DNA of 64,000 bases, taken from positions 310,001 to 374,000 of the forward strand of contig NZ_JACHIF010000005.1 in NCBI RefSeq assembly GCF_014203045.1, given 5' to 3'. Source of the DNA: Prosthecobacter dejongeii (lineage in GTDB: Bacteria > Verrucomicrobiota > Verrucomicrobiia > Verrucomicrobiales > Verrucomicrobiaceae). Shown one piece after another: positions 33,376 through 42,897 of this stretch. Made by a program: the position numbers and the translations under genes. The first letter of the stretch is position 1; the number at the start of each line of letters is the position of its first letter. Below the pieces are notes generated by a model. That model ran no database searches, was not told the origin of the DNA, and saw only the letters and a program-made list of their open reading frames with translations.

Positions 33376-35502
33376 ATGTCGCAAACACGATCGCCGATCG
33401 TGAATCCCCCAGGTCTCTCCCTCAAGACCGAACCCACTTTGTTTTCCTCGCTGCGGGCGGGGACGGAGGAGGTGTGCCCGGCGCGGGGGCCGTGGCTGAT
33501 CCGGCAGTTTTTTGAGAAGAAAGAGGCGGCATGGTTGGCCGGTTTGCTGGGGGGGTATTTCCCCTCTCTGCCACGGGCGCTGAGCCTGCAGGCGGAGGCG
33601 CAGCGCACGACCATCACCCTCGGGGGGGCACCGGGAGAGCCGCTGCAGGATTACTGCAAAAGGGTGGGCCCCATGCCGGTGGCTACGGCCTGCATCCTGG
33701 TGTGGCGACTGGCCACGGAGCTGGAAGCGCTGGAGACCTGGCTGCCTGAGGCCCTGAGCTATGTGGACCCGCTGAGCTGCAAGGTGGGGCTGTGGCAGCA
33801 GGAGTTTCTCCAGCTTTTCATTGACCGGTTCGAGCAGCCTTACCTGACAAAAAAACCGGGGGATCTGCCCTCCCGCCTGCTGAAGGTGTGCGGCATGCTG
33901 CTGAGTGGCCAGGCGAATCCGGTGGTGGACCACAACGTGGCCGCGCGGGTGCCCTCATCCCTGCTGACGGCGCTGCGCCAGCTCCAGCACACGGGCAGTG
34001 CGGCGCTGGATCTGCGGCAGCTCAAAGGCATCCTGCTCATGGCCACGGCAGCGGTGACGCGGGAGTTGCGGGGGTCCAACCTCATGTCTCAGCTCCTCGT
34101 GGGGGAAGTGTGGCACCCCAAAGTGGCCAGCCGTGCGCTGCCGCAGGTGCCGCTGGATCCTAGGCGGGAAGGCCGTCGCTCCCACCTCAGCCCCGTGCGG
34201 CTGTCGCGTTTCTTAGCGCACCGAAATCGGCTGAATGCGAGTGAGATCACCCTCCTGCTGCGGCGTTTGGAGGAGTTGACGGAGATCACGGAGGAGGTGA
34301 ATCTGGACCCGCAGCACATCTGGCTGCACCTGCCTGGCCAGCGGGAAAGCATCCTGGATGCAAAGATCCTGGACGTGCGGCTGGACAGCCTGCCGGAGTT
34401 TTCTGTTTCGCTGGATGCCTTTCACCCCAACCCGGCGCAGGCGCGCTCTCCGGTGACTTTTCGCGAGGCCTCCGCGCCGGGCCTGGCCTTTACGGACCTT
34501 CAGCCGCTGAGGGGGGAGCAATTCAGCCGCCTGGTGCAGACGCTGCAAGACGGGACCTTCAGCCTTTCCGGGTATGACATGGGGGGCTCTCAGGACAAGG
34601 AGTTGCCGGGGCTTTTCTCCTGTTACCTGCCCCCAGCACCGCCTGATCCCCGCGCCCTGGCGTCTTTGAAGTCCGCCATCGGAGACTCCTTTTCTCTGCC
34701 CCGCGCCCTCGCCGCGGTGCCTGCGGCGGGCATGCCTGTTTTTCCCGTTCATCCACTCTCCGTTCAGCCTCCTAGACTCCCTGATTCCATGAAAATGATC
34801 CTCATCACCGCTGGCAGTGGCGGTACTGGCAAGAGCACCATCGCGCGTTTGATCTATGAACTCGCCAATTTTGAAAATCGCGATGACGTGGCGATGTTTG
34901 ATTGCGATGCCTTGGGGAACCGCGATTTCCAAAAGATCTCCCCGGAGAAGATCGAATCCATGCCGATTGACAATGTGGACACGATGCGGCGGCTGGTGGA
35001 GACGGCCATGGAGCGCAAGCTGGTGCTGGCCGATCTGCCCGCGAGCTGCCAGGACGTGCTGGCCCGGGATCTGAACCCTGAAATCATCCAAAGCCTGCGG
35101 GTGGATGAAGGCCTGCACTGGATGCCCATCCACCTGCTCACGGCCAAGGCCGCTGCCGTGCCCGCGATCAAACAGTGGCGCAGCTCCGTCTTTGGGGATT
35201 CGCCTTCCGTGCTCATCGTCAGCATGAAAGATGGCCCCGTCTCCGCAGACATGCTGGATGAAGTGGCGCGCCCGCAGGACATCGTGCTGAAGATGCCGCT
35301 GCTGGATCAAAGCCTGGCCTCAGCACTGGATGCCTCCAGTTCGAGCTGGCTCGACATCCTGGATGGCAAAGCCGGGGAAACCCACCGCATGTTTAGCAAT
35401 CCACTGGTGAAGCGTCAGCTCCGCTTCAAACGCAAGGAGTGCGAAGACGCCCTTTTCCCGCTCCTTCGGCTGATTTTGAATGATCAACAGAAGGCGGAGT
35501 AA
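33376..35502 (+). CDS. Pseudokinase-like / ParA-MinD-like P-loop fusion protein
   Basis: 708 residues, unusual. The N-terminal 250 residues follow the outline of a Ser/Thr-kinase C-lobe (LQDYCKRVGPMPVATACILVWRL as hinge and helix E, DPLSCKVGLWQQ at the place of the catalytic loop, LPSRLLKVCGMLLSGQANP as the 'LGxxLxELLTG' helix) but with no HRD, DFG or Lys/Glu pair, so it would be a pseudokinase. A middle segment (260-460) repeats a similar helix-strand pattern. From residue 472 a P-loop NTPase begins: ITAGSGGTGKST (Lys486) and FDCDALGNRDF, like the ParA/MinD/ArsA class. The C-terminus binds or switches rather than obviously partitioning DNA. No linked ParB. Function unknown. Confidence 0.65.
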   Translation: MSQTRSPIVNPPGLSLKTEPTLFSSLRAGTEEVCPARGPWLIRQFFEKKEAAWLAGLLGGYFPSLPRALSLQAEAQRTTITLGGAPGEPLQDYCKRVGPMPVATACILVWRLATELEALETWLPEALSYVDPLSCKVGLWQQEFLQLFIDRFEQPYLTKKPGDLPSRLLKVCGMLLSGQANPVVDHNVAARVPSSLLTALRQLQHTGSAALDLRQLKGILLMATAAVTRELRGSNLMSQLLVGEVWHPKVASRALPQVPLDPRREGRRSHLSPVRLSRFLAHRNRLNASEITLLLRRLEELTEITEEVNLDPQHIWLHLPGQRESILDAKILDVRLDSLPEFSVSLDAFHPNPAQARSPVTFREASAPGLAFTDLQPLRGEQFSRLVQTLQDGTFSLSGYDMGGSQDKELPGLFSCYLPPAPPDPRALASLKSAIGDSFSLPRALAAVPAAGMPVFPVHPLSVQPPRLPDSMKMILITAGSGGTGKSTIARLIYELANFENRDDVAMFDCDALGNRDFQKISPEKIESMPIDNVDTMRRLVETAMERKLVLADLPASCQDVLARDLNPEIIQSLRVDEGLHWMPIHLLTAKAAAVPAIKQWRSSVFGDSPSVLIVSMKDGPVSADMLDEVARPQDIVLKMPLLDQSLASALDASSSSWLDILDGKAGETHRMFSNPLVKRQLRFKRKECEDALFPLLRLILNDQQKAE

Positions 35503-35751
35503 AAGGGGCGGCGCAGGCGGCGACGTCATGGGGTGCAGGTCCAGGATGAATCCCTCTCCGAGTGATGCCGTCCGCCCCAGACATGCCTCGTTGGCGCCCT
35601 TCTCGCGCCCCTCCAGGGCGCACCTCTGACCGCATCGTTGGTTATTCCACCCATCCGCGGGTTCCCGCTCGCCAAGCCTCGCTCCACCCCCGGCTACTTT
35701 TCTTTCGCCCCTCCGGGGCGAGGGGAGCCCTCACTTCGAATGACGAGTTTA

Positions 35752-36052
35752 GCCCTCCTCCGCTCCCCCGATGCCGGAGGCATCGCAGCGGGTAGCCAGG
35801 GGGCCGTGAGTCCCGCTTGCGGGACGAACGCACCCCTGGTTAGGCCAAGCATGCCCTTCGCTCAGGGTCGCATCCTGGAAGGATGCCAGCGGCGTGGTTG
35901 GGTCCATCGAGATCGAAAGGGTGCAATCGGCCTTTCTCGCGCCCCTCCAGGGCGCAACGCTTGCTGAATCTTTGGTTATGCTCGAGTCCGGGGGTTCCCG
36001 CTCGTTCCTCGCTCCACCCCCGGCTACCTTTCTTTCGCCCCTCTGGGGCGGT
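35752..36052 (+). repeat. 300-bp composite repeat unit, copy 1
   Basis: Ordered modules B, C, D, E with the same spacing and mostly the same linking sequence as 53343-53660. Shared landmarks: GATGCCGGAGGCATCGCAGC, CGCACCCCTGGTT, GCCAGCGGCGTG, and CACCCCCGGCTAC before the terminal CGCCCCTC hairpin. Confidence 0.8.
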
Positions 36053-36420
36053 GGAGTGTGCAAGGGGGGAAGGTAGAGCGCAGGGTCCCCATGCGCAGCG
36101 GGGCGGGGGAACTGGCCCCGTCCGTAGGTACAGTATCCATCACTCTCCGAGTGATGCCGTCCGCCCCAGACGAGCGTCGTCCGCCCCTTTGCTCTCCCGC
36201 GCCCCGGAGGGGCGAAAGCCGGTAGCCGGGGGTGAAGGTGCGCAGCGCCGAGAACCCCCGGTCCCGAGCCTAACCAACAACGCGTCTTAAGGGGGCGCCC
36301 TGGAGGGGCGCGAGAAACGCGCGCTCACTCCAGGCATCCGCACTTCCCGTTAGGTGCACGTCTCACACCGTCCCGCATGCGGGACGGGGCGACCGTGCCG
36401 CGAGCCCAAACCAGCCCCCG

Positions 36421-36600
36421 TTCGCGTTAGACCGATGCACCTTCCCAGACCACCTGCTGGCGCAGGCGGCTACAACTTGGGCTGCGCTAGACCGACGTGC
36501 CTTCCCAGACCACCTGCTGGCGCAGGCGGCTACAACTTGGGCTGCGCTAGACCGATGTACCCTCCCAGGCCACCTGCTGGCGCAGGCAGCTACATCCTGG
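36421..36600. repeat. Three tandem 60-bp repeats
   Basis: Units 36421-36480, 36481-36540 and 36541-36600 start on the same phase and differ at only a few positions. Each contains the hairpin CCTGC-TGGC-GCAGG. A frame through them gives a Pro/Gly-rich 20-residue repeat but lacks gene character. It abuts the oligopeptidase stop at 36608. Confidence 0.9.
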
Positions 36601-36607
36601 GCGGCCC

Positions 36608-38410
36608 TCACGCAGAGGGCAGTTTTTCATAAGCCTCCAAGGTGGGGGTGATGGCCTGGAGGGCGGTGGCCCAAAAGGCGGGATCGGTGAGGTCGGCCCC
36701 CAGGGTCTGCCGGGCCACTTCTTCACAGGTGGCGCTGCCGGTGGCGGCCAGGAAGGCCTCATAACGCGGCAGGAAGCTGGCGCCTTCAGCTTTAAACCGG
36801 GCGAACAACGCCTGACTGAGCAGGTAACCGAAGACGTAGGGGAAGTTATAAAACGACACGCCGGTGATGAAGAAATGCATCTTCGAGGCCCAGAACATGG
36901 GGTCGGTCCCGTCAGGCAGCAGGGTGTCTCCATAGAGCTGATTTTGCGCCGCTGTCATGAGCTCGCGCAGGCGGGAGACGGAGACCTCACCGGCGGCGCG
37001 TTCGGCATAAAAGGCTTTTTCAAACTCATACCGCATGGGGATGTTCACCAGGTAGGCATGGGCCCGCAGCATCTCTTGATCCAGCAGGTAGGCCTTGGTG
37101 GCCGGGGTGAGCGCGGGGTCGCTCATGAGGCCATCCAGCAGGATCATTTCGCCGAAGTTGGAAGCCGTCTCCGCCAGGGTCATGGGGTAACTGGCAGCGT
37201 AGGAGCGGGCCGGGCGCAGCACGCAGGAGTGCCAGGCGTGGCCGGCCTCATGCGCCAGGGTGACCATGTCATGCACGGTGCCGTGCCAGGTCATGTACAC
37301 GCGCTCTTCATGGCGGAGCAGGGAGCCGGTGCAGAAGGCGCCGGGGCGCTTGCCAGGGCGGGGTTGGGCCTCGATCCAGCGCTGCTGGAGCATGTCGCGA
37401 AAGTATTTCCCTAGCGCGGGGTAGGCGGTGGTGAAGGCGCGGTCCACCGTGGCGCAGGCTTCATCCCAGGTGAGGGGTTTTTCATCCGGAGCCTTCACCT
37501 GCGGGGCTTCGAGGTCGAAGTAATGCAGGGCGGGCGTGCCCTGCAAACGAGCGGCGGCGCGGATGGCGCGGCGTGGCAACTCGATGTGCGTGTGGATGGC
37601 CTCCAGCATGGCATCCAGCGAGGCGCGGCTCATGGCCCCATCAAAGAGCGGGGTTTCTAAAAAGTGCGGGATGCCCCGGTGACCGTAGAGGCTGAGGCGC
37701 GTGCCGGCGATGCCATTGAGCCCGGCGGCCAGGGTATCTGCATGGTCCAGCCAGGGCTGCTGCCCCGCGTGAAAAGAGGCCTCGCGCAGACGACGATCTG
37801 GGTCCGACATGAGCGCACGGCGGCGGGCCATGGGCACCGTCTCGCGGTGGCCATCGGGGAAGGTCATGTCGAAGACCATCTTGCCGCTGAGGGTATCATA
37901 CAGGCGGCCCCAGGCATGGAGGCCATTCACATTCAGATCGGCCGCCAGCGCCTCCAGTTCCCCCGGCATCTGCTGCCGCCCTTCCGTGCGCATGCGCCTC
38001 ACGGCATGTTCGGCACCGGCTAGAGCGGCGTCCTTCAGCAGGCGTTCAAAATCGGCTTCTGGCAGGGCGGCCAGGGCAGACTGGAGGGAGGCCCGCAGCT
38101 TGGTATTTTCCGCATCCAGGGTGGAGATCCAGGCCTCGTCGGCCTTCACCGCTTCATCGCTCGCGTCATCGGCGGAAAGGCAGCCCAGGTAAGCGGACAG
38201 ATGCCCCAGGCGATCCCCCACCTTTTCATAACTGGTGAGGACCTGCACGATGGCCGGTAGGTCCTGCCCGAGCGCGGTGGCCTGCTGTTTCAGGGCCTCC
38301 AGATCCCGCACCAAATCGGCTTTGAAAGCGATGTAATCGGCACCGCCAAACGCGGTGAACCAGGATTCCAGAGACCAACGATCCGGCGTGAGGGGGATGG
38401 GTGAAGACAT
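36608..38410 (-). CDS. M3-family oligoendopeptidase (PepF-like)
   Basis: 600 residues from ATG 38410 (MSSPIPLTPDRWSLES); the longer in-frame start at 38455 would add 15 residues. Zinc metallopeptidase that trims short peptides in the cytoplasm. The HExxH site is LAHEAGHAWH (His387, Glu388, His391), and a downstream ETASNFGEMI holds the third zinc ligand Glu. Helical N-terminal region and length match M3B oligoendopeptidase F (about 600). No signal peptide. Flanked on both sides by repeat islands; the 3' end lies 8 nt from the tandem 60-bp repeats. Confidence 0.93.
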   Translation of the reverse strand: MSSPIPLTPDRWSLESWFTAFGGADYIAFKADLVRDLEALKQQATALGQDLPAIVQVLTSYEKVGDRLGHLSAYLGCLSADDASDEAVKADEAWISTLDAENTKLRASLQSALAALPEADFERLLKDAALAGAEHAVRRMRTEGRQQMPGELEALAADLNVNGLHAWGRLYDTLSGKMVFDMTFPDGHRETVPMARRRALMSDPDRRLREASFHAGQQPWLDHADTLAAGLNGIAGTRLSLYGHRGIPHFLETPLFDGAMSRASLDAMLEAIHTHIELPRRAIRAAARLQGTPALHYFDLEAPQVKAPDEKPLTWDEACATVDRAFTTAYPALGKYFRDMLQQRWIEAQPRPGKRPGAFCTGSLLRHEERVYMTWHGTVHDMVTLAHEAGHAWHSCVLRPARSYAASYPMTLAETASNFGEMILLDGLMSDPALTPATKAYLLDQEMLRAHAYLVNIPMRYEFEKAFYAERAAGEVSVSRLRELMTAAQNQLYGDTLLPDGTDPMFWASKMHFFITGVSFYNFPYVFGYLLSQALFARFKAEGASFLPRYEAFLAATGSATCEEVARQTLGADLTDPAFWATALQAITPTLEAYEKLPSA

Positions 38411-39106
38411 GCGGTGTGTGGGGCTATTAAAGAAGGTTTCCCAAACCTTGTCCACTCAGCGGGAGAGGCGGCGCCTGAAATCTTTGGGGGGAAGGGGGCG
38501 GACGGTCTTCGTGGGAGAGGGATTTCCCCGCCCAGGAGGGGCTGAGAAGGACCGCTTGCACCGCCGATTCACCCCAGGGATGTTAGACCTAGGCCACGCC
38601 GCTGGCATCCTTCCAGGATGCGACCTTGAGTGCGGGTGTGTTTTTGGCCTAACCAGGGGTGCGTTCGTCCCGCAAGCGGGACTCACTTACCCCTCGCTAC
38701 CCGCTGCGATGCCTCCGGCATCGGGGGAGGAGAGGGGTGAACTCGTCATTTAAGAGGGATTTATCCTGTGTCTTCCCACACTCCGGAGGGGTGTGAGAAG
38801 GGGGGCGGACGAGGCATGTCTGGGGCGGACGCATCACTCGGAGAGTGATGGATACTGTACTTGCGGACGAGGACGTTCCCCCGCCCAGGAGGGGAGCGAG
38901 AAGGGGGCGGACGGTGCGTGCTGGGGCGGACGCATCACTCGGAGAGTGATGGATACGGTACTGCAACGGGGCGGTGAAATGCACACGGCCCAGGCGAGCG
39001 ACCTTCTTTTTTAAACTCGCCTAGGGCGCGCGAGGCCACCTGGGTGAGAAAATAACCGCAGATTTCCGCTCGACGTCGCGGCCCTCTCGCTGCTTTACTC
39101 TGGGCG
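38411..39106. repeat. Palindromic repeat island 3 and divergent leaders
   Basis: 696 bases between divergent genes. Contents: a GCCCAGGAGGGGC hairpin at 38527-38543, C 38593-38622 (minus), B 38648-38730, another hairpin CACTCCGGAGGGGTG 38778-38792, A 38833-38860, GCCCAGGAGGGG 38883-38894, A 38934-38961 (GATACGGTAC variant). 38539-38746 is the inverted copy of the 300-bp unit. The last 140 bases (38965-39106) should hold the MoxR operon promoter; none is obvious. Confidence 0.8.
38539..38746 (-). repeat. 300-bp composite repeat unit, copy 2 (inverted, partial)
   Basis: Modules C then B read in reverse relative to 53343-53660, including the linker CCAGGGATGTTAGACC and the GCTTGCACC segment. 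The D and E ends are missing or degenerate. Confidence 0.75.
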
Positions 39107-40123
39107 ATGTCTGACCCCTACGTGATGGATGCCGAACTGCAGTCTGCGACGAAGCCCATCGCGGCTCTGCGCCAGGCGCTGAATGAGGTTTTATTTGGCC
39201 AGAGTGAGTTGATCGAGCTGGTGCTCTGTGGCGTCATCGCACGCGGTCACGTGCTCTTGGAAGGCCTGCCGGGCCTGGGCAAAACGGAGCTGGTGAAGGG
39301 CCTTTCCAAAGCGCTGAACCTCACCACCCGGCGCGTGCAGTTTACCCCAGATCTGCTGCCGGGTGACATCACGGGAAATCCGGTGCTGCAGGAGGTGGAT
39401 GGGCGGCGCGAGTTCGTCTTCCAGCCAGGGCCGCTTTTTACCAACCTGCTGCTGGCGGATGAGATCAACCGTGCGTCGCCGAAGACCCAGTCCGCCCTGC
39501 TGGAGGCCATGCAGGAGCGGCGTGTGACGGTGCTGGGCCACACCCACACGTTGCCAGATCCTTTCTTCGTGCTGGCCACGCAAAACCCCATCGAGCTGGA
39601 GGGTACCTACCCGCTGCCGGAGGCGCAGGTGGACCGCTTTCTTTTCAAGCTGGAGGTGCTGCGCAACAGTGCGGAGACTTTGGCGAAGATCGTGTTGCAT
39701 CGTGAGTTAGGCGTGGAGCCCAGCGTGCCCACCGTCACCACGCGGGAGGAGTTTGCCCACATCCAGCAGGCCGCCCGGCGCATTTACCTGCCGGAGGTCG
39801 TGGCGGACTACATCGCCCGTCTGGTGGATGCCACGCACCCCGGACAGTCCAAGGCGGCGGAAGGCGTGCGCTATGGTGCTAGCCCTCGTGCCGCGCTGAG
39901 TCTGGCCTCCGCTGCAAAAGCCCGCGCGCTCATGCATGGCCGGCCCAATGCGAGCTTCGAAGATGTGCAGGCCCTGGCCCCTGCGGTGCTGAATCATCGT
40001 GTGCTGCTGGACTACACGGCGCGCATGGATGGCCGCAGCAGTGCCAGCGTGGTGCGGGCCATCCTTGCCGAGGTGCCTGTGCAAAATCTCGCCACCCCGC
40101 GCACCCTGAAGGAGGCCGCATGA
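39107..40123 (+). CDS. MoxR-family AAA+ ATPase
   Basis: 338 residues. Chaperone-like ATPase: Walker A LEGLPGLGKTELVKGL, Walker B LLLADEINRASPKTQSALLEAMQE, sensor 1 FVLATQNPIELEGTYPLPEAQVDRF, sensor 2 in GASPRAALSLASAAKA. Family length (320-340) fits. MoxR genes normally sit with DUF58/BatA-type membrane proteins; here the next gene (4-nt overlap, ATGA) is a membrane protein of that kind. First gene of an operon extending to 45012. Confidence 0.95.
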   Translation: MSDPYVMDAELQSATKPIAALRQALNEVLFGQSELIELVLCGVIARGHVLLEGLPGLGKTELVKGLSKALNLTTRRVQFTPDLLPGDITGNPVLQEVDGRREFVFQPGPLFTNLLLADEINRASPKTQSALLEAMQERRVTVLGHTHTLPDPFFVLATQNPIELEGTYPLPEAQVDRFLFKLEVLRNSAETLAKIVLHRELGVEPSVPTVTTREEFAHIQQAARRIYLPEVVADYIARLVDATHPGQSKAAEGVRYGASPRAALSLASAAKARALMHGRPNASFEDVQALAPAVLNHRVLLDYTARMDGRSSASVVRAILAEVPVQNLATPRTLKEAA

Positions 40124-41886
40124 AACATCGCATTTTTGGTTTTACTTGCGTGCTCGCCAGCCTGCTGCTCGCGCCCATGGTCCAGGCCCAGGAAAACCTG
40201 GTGGATGTATTGCTGGATAGCAACAACGGCACGCGGCTGGAGGTACGCAGCCTTTTTGATCCCATGCCACCCAGTGGCTATGCCCCGCTGCGCATCGTGG
40301 CCACGAATGGCACGGCCCGGGATGCGGTGTGGAGGCTGGATTTCAGCTCAAGCACCACGGACTACCGGAGGAACAATGTGCATGCCAGCACGCTGTCTCT
40401 GCCCATCCCGGCAGGGGCCACCCAGACCGCCGTTTTCCTGGCCCCGCTGGCCGTGGACTATGGGGACAGCGGCTACGGCAGCAATAACCACAGCTTCAAT
40501 GGCACGCTCACGGGCCCATACCCTAACACCTTTTCCGGTCACAACAATCGCACCGCCGGTTTCCCCGCCATCGCCATCAGCAAAACCCTGGCGGATAGCA
40601 GCCTGCCGCGCCTGAATGACGACCTGGAGCGCCGGCAAAAAGGTGCCAGTTCTTACGGGCGCAGGGATCACATCTTTGGCAGTCGGTTCACGCCTGCGGA
40701 CTTGCCGGAGGATTGGCTGGCCTTCAGCGGTTTTGATTATGTGCTGCTCACGGATACGGAATGGCAGAGCCTGAAGTCCGGCACCCGCAATGCGCTTTTG
40801 CAATGGGTTCGGTTAGGCGGCAAGTTGCATTTTTACGCCACCAGCCTGCCTGCGCCGGGGCTGCCCAAGGATGATGAAACGCACTCGCTAGGGCAGATCA
40901 AGTCCTTCACCTGGAATGGCAGTCTCCTGCCTGCGGTTTACACCGTGGAGCGATACTGGAATGAACCGGAACGTTATGAGCATCTGCGTAATGAGCACGC
41001 TCGCGGCACGGAAGCGTGGTCGCTGCTGGAGAAGTTGAGCGCGCGCCAATTCAACTCCTGGCAGGTGCTGCTTTTCCTGGTCATCTTCGGCGTCCTGGTG
41101 GGCCCGGTGAATCTTTACGTGCTGGCACCGTCCGGCCGCAGGCATCGCCTGTTTTTCACCACGCCCCTGTTATCTCTGGGGGCCAGTGCGGTGATGGTGG
41201 GCCTCATTCTCATCCAGGATGGGATCGGGGGTGTGGGAGCCCGTGTGGTCTTCATCAATGTGGAACCTATAGAGACCACCGCCTACGTCACCCAAAAGCA
41301 GATCAGCCGCACGGGCGTGCTGCTGGGTGCAGGTTTTGAGCTGAAACAACCCGCCTTGGTGGAGCCCCTGGCGCTGCCAGCCTCTGAGTGGGTGAAGCTG
41401 CAAAACACCTCCCACTCCCAGCCGGTGAATCTCACCCAAGAGGGCGCTGCGCGGGGTGGGAACTTTTTCCAAAGCCGGGCAGAGCAGGCGCAGATGATCC
41501 GCGCTGCCGTCTCCACCCGCGCCCGCCTGGAAGTGCAGCCTGGGGCCACGCCGGATGCCGCGCCCACCCTCGTCTCAGCCCTGGGGTTCACCCTGGAGGA
41601 AATGTTTTATGCAGGTCCTGACGGCACGGTTTGGTCGCTGAAAGCGCCTCTTGCCACCGGACAAAAGGCGGAGCTGGTGAAGGTGCAGCCTAGCCAACTC
41701 GTGGAATGGTGGAAGAAACACTACCCCCTGATCAAAATCTGGGAATTGCACAAGCTGACCTCCATCCTGCCTAACCACTTTTTTGCTACGGCCAAAGCTG
41801 CCCCCGGCTTCACCCAAGAGACGCTTTCTTCCATCCGCTGGCAGGAGGATCAAGTCCTCGTTTACGGCAGCGTCACGCCCCCCTGA
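40120..41886 (+). CDS. Exported/membrane protein coupled to MoxR
   Basis: 588 residues. Signal peptide (MKHRIFGFTCVLASLLLAPMVQAQ), then an extracytoplasmic domain of about 300 residues with a GATase-like/DUF4350-like section (FSGFDYVLLTDTEWQSLKSGTRNALLQWVRLGGKLHFYAT). Two transmembrane helices follow near 315-375 (WQVLLFLVIFGVLVGPVNLYVLAPSGRRHRLFF ... SLGASAVMVGLILIQDGIGG); the VGPVN....GRR motif recurs in membrane proteins beside MoxR genes. The C-terminal 200 residues look beta-rich and lie outside. The stop is 2 nt before the ABC ATPase. Specific role unknown. Confidence 0.75.
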   Translation: MKHRIFGFTCVLASLLLAPMVQAQENLVDVLLDSNNGTRLEVRSLFDPMPPSGYAPLRIVATNGTARDAVWRLDFSSSTTDYRRNNVHASTLSLPIPAGATQTAVFLAPLAVDYGDSGYGSNNHSFNGTLTGPYPNTFSGHNNRTAGFPAIAISKTLADSSLPRLNDDLERRQKGASSYGRRDHIFGSRFTPADLPEDWLAFSGFDYVLLTDTEWQSLKSGTRNALLQWVRLGGKLHFYATSLPAPGLPKDDETHSLGQIKSFTWNGSLLPAVYTVERYWNEPERYEHLRNEHARGTEAWSLLEKLSARQFNSWQVLLFLVIFGVLVGPVNLYVLAPSGRRHRLFFTTPLLSLGASAVMVGLILIQDGIGGVGARVVFINVEPIETTAYVTQKQISRTGVLLGAGFELKQPALVEPLALPASEWVKLQNTSHSQPVNLTQEGAARGGNFFQSRAEQAQMIRAAVSTRARLEVQPGATPDAAPTLVSALGFTLEEMFYAGPDGTVWSLKAPLATGQKAELVKVQPSQLVEWWKKHYPLIKIWELHKLTSILPNHFFATAKAAPGFTQETLSSIRWQEDQVLVYGSVTPP

Positions 41887-41888
41887 TC

Positions 41889-42896
41889 ATGCACCAGACT
41901 TCCCATCCCCCCGCGGAAATGGACCGCAGTCAGCCCGCCATCGTGGTGGAAAATTTGCAGCGCTCTTTCGGCACTTTGCAGGCCGTGCAGGGCGTCTCCT
42001 TCAGCATCGGTCATGGCCAGGTGGTGGGCTTTGTCGGGGCCAATGGCGCAGGCAAGACCACCACCATGCGCATCCTGGCCACGCTGGATTACCCCAATGA
42101 GGGCACGGTAAAAATCGGCGGGCACAATGTCGTCCATTACCCGGATAAGGTGCGTCGTTTGTTAGGCTGGATGCCGGATAGCTTCGGTACGTATGAGCAC
42201 ATGACCGTGCTGGAGTACCTGGACTTTTACGCCCGTGCCCTGGGCTACAAAGGCCAGGAGCGGCTGAAGCGCATCCAGGAGGTGATGGACTTCACGGACC
42301 TCACACCGCTGGCAGATCGCATGAGCAATAAGATGTCCAAGGGACAGACCCAGCGCCTGTGCCTGGGGCGCTCTCTTTTGCACGATCCGCAGATCCTCAT
42401 CATGGACGAGCCCGCCGCCGGGCTGGACCCCAAGGCGCGTGTGGAGCTGAAGCAGCTCATCCGCATCCTGGCGGAAGAGGGCAAGACCATCCTCATCAGC
42501 TCCCACATCCTCAGCGAGCTGGGGGAGATGTGCGATAGCCTCCTGTTCATTGACAAAGGCCGCATCGTTCACCATGGCGATGCCGAGTCCATGACCCGTG
42601 GCAGCGCCGCCACCGCGGAGACGCTGGTGACGGTGCAGGTGGTGGGAGATCCCGCCAAACTGGTGCAGTGGGCCCTCACCGCGCCCCTGATCGAGGTGGT
42701 GGAGGAAACCAAACGCGGTGCCCGCCTGCGCGTACAATCGGTGGAAGAAGGGACGCTAGCCGGGGTCCTGCGCCGAATGATAACCGATGGTCTCCAGGTT
42801 ACCGACTTCCACCGCGAAGAGCGCAAGCTCGAAGATGCCTTCATTGACATGCTGGGGCAGATTGACAAAGGCACCTTCAAAGGCGACACGCCATAG
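41889..42896 (+). CDS. ABC transporter ATP-binding protein
   Basis: 335 residues. Walker A GANGAGKTTTMRIL, ABC signature variant MSKGQTQRLCLGRSLLHDP (SKGQ instead of SGGQ), Walker B ILIMDEPAAGLDP, H-loop LISSHILSE. The extra 90-residue C-terminus is as in GldA/CcmA/NatA-type exporters that pair with ABC-2 permeases. No permease gene is present on either side: the partners here are a MoxR-linked membrane protein upstream and an Omp85 protein 1 nt downstream. The membrane component must lie elsewhere or the upstream protein acts in its place (inference). Confidence 0.93.
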   Translation: MHQTSHPPAEMDRSQPAIVVENLQRSFGTLQAVQGVSFSIGHGQVVGFVGANGAGKTTTMRILATLDYPNEGTVKIGGHNVVHYPDKVRRLLGWMPDSFGTYEHMTVLEYLDFYARALGYKGQERLKRIQEVMDFTDLTPLADRMSNKMSKGQTQRLCLGRSLLHDPQILIMDEPAAGLDPKARVELKQLIRILAEEGKTILISSHILSELGEMCDSLLFIDKGRIVHHGDAESMTRGSAATAETLVTVQVVGDPAKLVQWALTAPLIEVVEETKRGARLRVQSVEEGTLAGVLRRMITDGLQVTDFHREERKLEDAFIDMLGQIDKGTFKGDTP

Positions 42897-42897
42897 C

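Larger units (their letters stand above)
35503..36607. repeat. Palindromic repeat island 2
   Basis: 1.1 kb between convergent genes, no gene supported. In order: degenerate family A 35549-35566 (minus), D 35601-35622, E 35650-35724 (CGCCCCTCCGGGGCG core), B 35766-35853, C 35869-35897 (GCATCC-TGGAA-GGATGC), D 35932-35956, E 35985-36052, H 36075-36106 (CCCCATGCGCAGCGGGG), A 36128-36155 (minus), E 36199-36261 (minus), D 36295-36317 (minus), then three 60-bp tandem repeats 36421-36600. Bases 35752-36052 form one copy of a longer unit also at 53343-53660 and, inverted, 38539-38746. Confidence 0.85.

Noticed and set aside
33346-33933. Minus-strand frame with a perfect GGAGGTGA sequence at its 3' end
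   Set aside because: The Shine-Dalgarno-like match lies near the end of the frame with no gene following it; coincidental, and the plus-strand protein is coherent.
36421-36600. Possible CRISPR array
   Set aside because: Repeats are directly adjacent with no variable spacers, and no cas genes are present.
36354-36632. 92-residue Pro/Gly-rich frame through the tandem 60-bp repeats
   Set aside because: A repeat with period divisible by three automatically yields a periodic frame; no start signal and it overlaps the oligopeptidase 3' end.
42787-42897. Upstream extension of the Omp85 frame
   Set aside because: It lies inside the ABC ATPase gene; the ATG at 42898 immediately precedes the signal-like segment.
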